Part shown: positions 16,126 to 19,816 of the stretch, one piece after another
Layout: each line of letters opens with the position of its first letter
How positions within the stretch are numbered: position 1 is the stretch's first letter
Source: JBHELG01 sp046263195
GTDB lineage: Bacteria; Actinomycetota; Nitriliruptoria; Nitriliruptorales; JAHWKO01
Length of the DNA stretch: 19,816 nt
NCBI GenBank assembly: GCA_046263195.1
Contig: JBHELG010000098.1
Coordinates: 1 to 19,816 of the forward strand
Direction: 5' to 3'
Program-made: the position numbers and the translations under genes
Notes under the pieces: generated by a model
Seen by the model: only the letters and a program-made list of their open reading frames with translations
The model's database searches: none
Told to the model about the DNA's origin: nothing

Positions 16126-16160
16126 CCCTGCGTCTCCCGTCACCGACCTGGGGCAGCCGT

Positions 16161-17270
16161 GTGACGAATCGACGACTCTTTGCCGTCGTCCTCCTGCTCG
16201 CAGCAACCATCCTGCCCACCCCGGGCGCCGCTCAAGACGCCACTAACGACCTCGATGCCGTACGCGCTCGACGTGCCGAACTGCAGCAGCGGCTCGACGC
16301 GGCGACCGCGCGGTTCGCCGACCTCGAGGCGAAGACGGCGGAGATCGAGGCCGAACGAGACCGGATCACAGTCGAACTCGACCGTCTCGCGGGCGAGATC
16401 GGAGTGGCGGAGAACCGGATAACGGAGCGGGCGCGCGTCCTGTACAAGCGTGGCGGGATGGATCCCGTCGTGACGCTCATGACGACGCCGGAGCCGCAGG
16501 AGGCGCTCGACCGCGCGGCGCTGATCGCCTCTCTGGTGCGAGACGACCGGGCCGAGACGCAGCTGACCGGGGCGAAGCGCGACTTCGCGCAAGCCCTCGC
16601 GGCCCGGCTCGACGAACGGCAGGCGGAACTCGACGCGGCGATCGACGAGCAGCGGGCCACTTCCCAGGCGCTGCAGCGCGACTTCGAGGACGCGCTGCAA
16701 CTCGAGCAGCAGCTGGAAGCGGATTCCGCCCGGCGACAGGCAGAGGAAGCCCGGCGGCTGGTCGAGGAGGAGGCACGACGCCGCGCCGCGGAGAAAGCCG
16801 CCCCGGCCCGTCCCGGGAAGGTGGGGGCGGCGGGAGGCGGACGATCTTCACCGGCCGCCGCCCCCGCACCGCTCAAGGGGCGCTACGCCTGCCCGATGGG
16901 CCAGCCGAGGTCGTTCAGTGACACGTGGGGCGCCCCCCGTTCCGGTGGCCGACGTCACAAGGGCACCGACATGATGGCCCCCTACGGAACGCCCATCTAT
17001 GCCGTCACGGACGGTGTCGTGGACATTCGCGGCTACGGCTCGTCGGCCGGCAACTGGATCATCTTCAACGGAGCCGACGGCAGCCAGTACTGGTACCTGC
17101 ATCTACAGAGCTTCGTGGCTTCGGATGGTGCCCGCGTTCCCGCGGGCACGAAGATCGCCACGAACGGGGACACGGGCAACGCCCGCGGAACACCTCACCT
17201 GCACTTCGAACGCCACCCCGGCGGCGGCGGCCCGGTCAATCCCTACCCGTTCCTGAGGCAGATCTGCTGA
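16161..17270 (+). CDS. secreted coiled-coil M23 (LytM-type) peptidase
   Basis: Probably a peptidoglycan endopeptidase or a regulator of one, acting outside the membrane. I chose GTG 16161 because it opens directly on a signal peptide: basic NRR, a hydrophobic LFAVVLLLAATIL core, and a likely cleavage after GAA (residues 22-24). An earlier in-frame ATG would put about 40 polar residues before it and lie upstream of the predicted promoter. The 369-aa protein has a long coiled coil (about 28-210, rich in Arg, Glu, Ala and Leu), a Pro/Ala/Gly linker, and a C-terminal M23 domain. In that domain the zinc ligands H266 and D270 (RHKGTD) and the H346-L-H348 motif (PHLHFER) are present, so it looks catalytically competent. 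The layout resembles EnvC/NlpD-like and actinobacterial septal hydrolase factors. It stands alone, divergent from the LAL operon. Confidence 0.9.
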   Translation: MTNRRLFAVVLLLAATILPTPGAAQDATNDLDAVRARRAELQQRLDAATARFADLEAKTAEIEAERDRITVELDRLAGEIGVAENRITERARVLYKRGGMDPVVTLMTTPEPQEALDRAALIASLVRDDRAETQLTGAKRDFAQALAARLDERQAELDAAIDEQRATSQALQRDFEDALQLEQQLEADSARRQAEEARRLVEEEARRRAAEKAAPARPGKVGAAGGGRSSPAAAPAPLKGRYACPMGQPRSFSDTWGAPRSGGRRHKGTDMMAPYGTPIYAVTDGVVDIRGYGSSAGNWIIFNGADGSQYWYLHLQSFVASDGARVPAGTKIATNGDTGNARGTPHLHFERHPGGGGPVNPYPFLRQIC

Positions 17271-17339
17271 GGCGCGCTCGGCCCTCCATCAGACGCATTC
17301 ACATTGCCCGGGCCCCTCCTGGAACAACCTCGCCTCTGT

Positions 17340-17384
17340 CCGGCGCGCCGGGTCTGGGCTCGGGAGGTGTTCAAATCCCGAGCC
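17340..17384. terminator. strong hairpin and palindrome downstream of the peptidase gene
   Basis: CCGGCGCGCCGG (17340-17351) is a perfect 12-bp palindrome. A 9-bp perfect stem follows: GGCTCGGGA (17357-17365) with TCCCGAGCC (17376-17384), around a 10-nt loop. There is no T-tract. It lies 70-115 bp after the stop and may stall polymerase or protect mRNA ends; a rho-independent terminator is not clear. Confidence 0.4.
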
Positions 17385-17470
17385 TCAAGAATCGGATGGT
17401 GAAACATCCGCGCGCGCTCCGTTGTTTCCATACCGTGTCGCCAACCAGCGGTCAATCCCTACTACTGAGG

Positions 17471-17476
17471 TAGGCT
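17471..17476 (+). promoter_or_regulatory. possible -10 element for korAB
   Basis: TAGGCT resembles an actinobacterial -10 and lies 54 bp before the korA start. The -35 is weak (GGTCAA at 17450-17455, 15 bp upstream), so this rests mainly on one hexamer. Confidence 0.3.
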
Positions 17477-17529
17477 GTGGTCCAACACGAGCGCCGACGC
17501 CGCTTGGCAGCGCGGCGGGAAGAGACCCC

Positions 17530-19560
17530 ATGACCACCGAGACGAAGTCCCCTGAGCGTCTCCATCGGGTCGTCGTTCGATTCGCGGGCGACTCGGGTGA
17601 CGGCATGCAGCTGACCGGGGAGCGGTTCACCGCCGAGACGGCTGAGGTCGGCAACGACCTCGCCACCCTCCCGGACTACCCGGCGGAAATTCGGGCGCCC
17701 GCGGGCACCATCCCGGGCGTGTCTTCCTTCCAGCTCCACTTCAGCGATGAGGACGTCCTCACGCCGGGTGACGCACCTGACGTGCTCGTTGCCATGAACG
17801 CAGCCGCCTTGAAGAAGAACGTGCGCGACGTGAAGGTTGGCGGCACGCTCATCGTCAACGAGGACGGGTTCACCGCGGCGAACCTGAAGAAGGCCCGCTA
17901 CGAGACGAACCCGCTCGAGGACGGCTCCCTCGAGCACCTTCAGGTCTATCGCCTGCCCCTCACCGACCTGACTACCCGTGCCGTCGAGGATCTGGTCGAG
18001 TCCAAGGAGATCTCGAACAAGGACGCTGCTCGAGCCAAGAACATGTTCGCTCTCGGCCTCGTCTCGTGGATGTTCTCACGTCCGATCGATTCGACCTTGA
18101 CCTGGATCGACAAGAAGTTCGCGCGCTATCCGGCCATCGCCGAGGCGAACATGCGCGCGCTGAAAGCCGGTCATCACTTCGGCGAGACGGCCGAGATGTT
18201 CGGCCACGCTTACGAGGTCAAGCCTGCCAAGCTCCCGCCCGGTCGCTACCGCAACATCAGCGGCAACGTGGCGCTCTCCTATGGGCTCATCGCAGCGAGC
18301 GTGCGATCGGGCCTGCCTCTCTTCTACGGCTCCTACCCCATCACGCCGGCCTCTGACATCCTCCACGAGCTGGCGCGCCACCGCCGCTTCGGAGTGCGAA
18401 CCTTCCAGGCCGAGGACGAGATCGCGGCGGTCGGTGCCGCCCTCGGTGCTTCCTTCGGTGGTTGCCTCGGAGTGACCGCCTCATCCGGTCCAGGGATTGC
18501 GCTGAAGGCCGAGACGATCGGACTCGCGGTAGCCGTCGAGCTTCCGCTCGTGGTCATCGACGTGCAGCGGGGAGGCCCTTCAACTGGGTTGCCGACGAAG
18601 ACCGAGCAAGCCGACCTGCTCCAGGTCCTGTTCGGCCGCAACGGAGAGTCACCCATCCCCGTCGTTGCAGCCCAGGCGCCGGGAGACTGTTTCTACACCG
18701 CGCTGGAAGCCGTACGGATCGCGCTGAAGTACCGCACTCCGGTGATGCTGCTCACGGACGGATACCTCGCGAACGGGGCCGAGCCGTGGCGCCTACCCGA
18801 CCTCGACGAACTACCTGAGCTCAGTGTCGAGTTCACTCGCGAGCCGAACGGACCCGACGGGCAGTTCTTGCCCTTCCTGCGAGATCCCGAGACGCTAGCC
18901 CGCCCATGGGCGGTTCCGGGCACGCCAGGTCTCGAGCACCGGATCGGAGGTCTCGAGAAGGCGGACGTGACCGGCAACATCTCCTACGAACCCGACAACC
19001 ACCATCGCATGACCGAGCTGCGGCAGGCGAAGGTCGACCGGATCGCTCGTGACATCCCTCCCGCCCAGCTCGACGCGGACGAGGGTGCCCAGCTCCTGGT
19101 GGTGAGCTGGGGCTCGACGTACGGGCCGGTCAAGGCGGCGATCAAGGCGGTGCGAGAGCGCGGGCAGAGGATCGCCCACAGCCACCTACGCCACCTCAAC
19201 CCCTTTCCAGCCAACCTCGGCGAACTCCTCGCCGGCTACCCGCGCGTACTCGTGCCCGAGATCAACATGGGACAGCTGCGCCTACTGCTGCGCGCCCGCT
19301 ACCTCGTCGACGCGGTCGGCTACAACCGTGTGCGAGGACAACCGTTCCACACATCCGAGCTCGCCGGCGCCATGCTCGAGCTCATCCGCCCCGGAGCCGC
19401 GCGCGTAAGCGGCAACGGACAATCTCAGCGACGGGCGCTGGAGGAGGCCCGGCCAGAGCGGGAGGTCGGGGGAGCGGTCTTGGCTTCACCGGGTAAGGGT
19501 GGCAGACGCGGCGGGGGAGGAGATGCCAAAGCGCGAGGCAGGCGGGAGGGATCTGAATGA
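17530..19560 (+). CDS. korA: 2-oxoglutarate:ferredoxin oxidoreductase, alpha subunit with fused gamma domain
   Basis: With KorB it converts 2-oxoglutarate and CoA to succinyl-CoA and CO2 and reduces ferredoxin; it can run in reverse in reductive pathways. The 676-aa protein starts at ATG 17530 with a GGGAAGAG upstream. Residues 1 to about 190 are the gamma domain (VVVRFAGDSGDGMQLTGERF, LPDYPAEIRAPAGTIPGVSS). The alpha domain follows, with GSYPITPASDILHELA (from about 267), FQAEDEIAAVGAALGASFGG, TASSGPGIALKAETIGLAV and DVQRGGPSTGLPTKTEQADL, a standard KorA series. It ends with VLVPEINMGQLRLLLRARYL and then a basic, Gly/Arg-rich tail of about 45 residues that looks disordered. Its stop overlaps the korB start as ATGA, so the subunits are translationally coupled. 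The substrate is assigned by family resemblance; other 2-oxoacids cannot be fully excluded. Confidence 0.93.
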   Translation: MTTETKSPERLHRVVVRFAGDSGDGMQLTGERFTAETAEVGNDLATLPDYPAEIRAPAGTIPGVSSFQLHFSDEDVLTPGDAPDVLVAMNAAALKKNVRDVKVGGTLIVNEDGFTAANLKKARYETNPLEDGSLEHLQVYRLPLTDLTTRAVEDLVESKEISNKDAARAKNMFALGLVSWMFSRPIDSTLTWIDKKFARYPAIAEANMRALKAGHHFGETAEMFGHAYEVKPAKLPPGRYRNISGNVALSYGLIAASVRSGLPLFYGSYPITPASDILHELARHRRFGVRTFQAEDEIAAVGAALGASFGGCLGVTASSGPGIALKAETIGLAVAVELPLVVIDVQRGGPSTGLPTKTEQADLLQVLFGRNGESPIPVVAAQAPGDCFYTALEAVRIALKYRTPVMLLTDGYLANGAEPWRLPDLDELPELSVEFTREPNGPDGQFLPFLRDPETLARPWAVPGTPGLEHRIGGLEKADVTGNISYEPDNHHRMTELRQAKVDRIARDIPPAQLDADEGAQLLVVSWGSTYGPVKAAIKAVRERGQRIAHSHLRHLNPFPANLGELLAGYPRVLVPEINMGQLRLLLRARYLVDAVGYNRVRGQPFHTSELAGAMLELIRPGAARVSGNGQSQRRALEEARPEREVGGAVLASPGKGGRRGGGGDAKARGRREGSE

Positions 19561-19816
19561 CGGAGGCGAGGCGACTTACCCGCAAGGACTTCACCTCCGA
19601 TCAAGAGGTTCGGTGGTGCCCCGGCTGCGGCGACTATGCCATCCTCGCAGCCGTGCAGAGTCTGCTGCCCGAGCTCGGCTGCAGTCCCGAACGCACCGTG
19701 TTCATCTCCGGCATCGGCTGCGCTGCCCGCTTCCCCTATTACCTGGCCACCTACGGCATGCACGGCATCCACGGCCGTGCCCCCGCCATCGCCACCGGCC
19801 TGGCGGCCACCCGTCC
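19557..19816 (+). CDS. korB: 2-oxoglutarate:ferredoxin oxidoreductase, beta subunit (3' partial)
   Basis: The beta subunit binds thiamine diphosphate and a 4Fe-4S cluster and passes electrons to ferredoxin. Only the first 86 residues are in the window; the frame runs off the right edge. They include RWCPGCGDYAILAA (from residue 19) and SGIGCAARFPYYLATYGMHG (51-70), then IHGRAPAIATGLA. Cys21, Cys24 and Cys55 match three of the usual cluster ligands. The start ATG overlaps the korA stop (ATGA), and GGGAGGG (19544-19550) inside korA is placed 6 nt upstream, so korA and korB form one operon. Confidence 0.93.
   Translation, partial: MTEARRLTRKDFTSDQEVRWCPGCGDYAILAAVQSLLPELGCSPERTVFISGIGCAARFPYYLATYGMHGIHGRAPAIATGLAATR

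Larger units (their letters stand above)
15747..16160. other. divergent control region between the LAL operon and the M23 peptidase gene
   Basis: 414 bp without a supported gene. The half near the LAL gene holds four GARTGAG heptamers, and the half near the peptidase gene holds a promoter with two abutting palindromes. On the minus strand, TAGCCT (15799-15794) could be a -10 for the LAL gene, but I see no matching -35. The middle part (about 15880-16060) shows nothing I can interpret. Confidence 0.5.

Noticed and set aside
16038..16160. Upstream in-frame start for the M23 peptidase
   Set aside because: It would bury the signal peptide behind about 40 polar residues and start upstream of the likely promoter.
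17358..17384. tRNA-like T-arm (GTTCAAATCC)
   Set aside because: The five-base stems required around the loop do not pair in the tRNA register, and no acceptor, D or anticodon arm is present. The bases instead form a longer simple hairpin.

Overview
This is a GC-rich window (I estimate just under 70% GC) with an actinobacterial look. Shine-Dalgarno sites are strong, GTG starts are common, genes overlap by ATGA, and the promoters resemble TTGnnn/TAGnnT. The gene set also fits: glucosyl-3-phosphoglycerate synthase, a LAL-type LuxR regulator, a one-cluster 3Fe-4S ferredoxin domain and KorAB. I would place it in a deep-branching Actinomycetota lineage but cannot name a genus. There is no rRNA, tRNA, CRISPR array, insertion sequence or phage gene.

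Layout. (1) 1-2002: a CPA2-type cation/proton antiporter, cut by the window start, with an acidic linker and two C-terminal universal-stress (Usp-like) domains. (2) 2026-4278, minus strand: intact gpgS, overlapped by ATGA with a badly disrupted GT4 glycosyltransferase. (3) 4613-6707, plus strand: a Gfo/Idh/MocA oxidoreductase and an MDR dehydrogenase that overlap by 11 bp, each broken by one frameshift. (4) 6708-7067: a structured leader with a terminator-like hairpin, alternative hairpins and a 25-bp tandem repeat. It precedes gltB (7068-11714), the large subunit of glutamate synthase, which has no gltD beside it. (5) 11732-15746, minus strand: a two-gene operon of a 1087-aa LAL ATPase/LuxR regulator followed by a ferredoxin domain fused to a class III nucleotide cyclase domain. 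(6) 15747-16160: a divergent control region with palindromes. (7) 16161-17270: a secreted coiled-coil M23 peptidase. (8) 17530 to the end: korA and the start of korB, 2-oxoglutarate:ferredoxin oxidoreductase.

How they may fit together. GltB and KorAB both act at 2-oxoglutarate and both involve low-potential electrons. The LAL/ferredoxin-cyclase operon between them could be a redox-responsive second-messenger module; that link is inference. GpgS and its neighbours form a sugar or compatible-solute island. Damage in the window is confined to this island: three of its four genes are broken, while all others read through cleanly. The most unusual items are the ferredoxin-cyclase fusion with its altered active site, the gltB leader, and the deletion-only damage in the glycosyltransferase.
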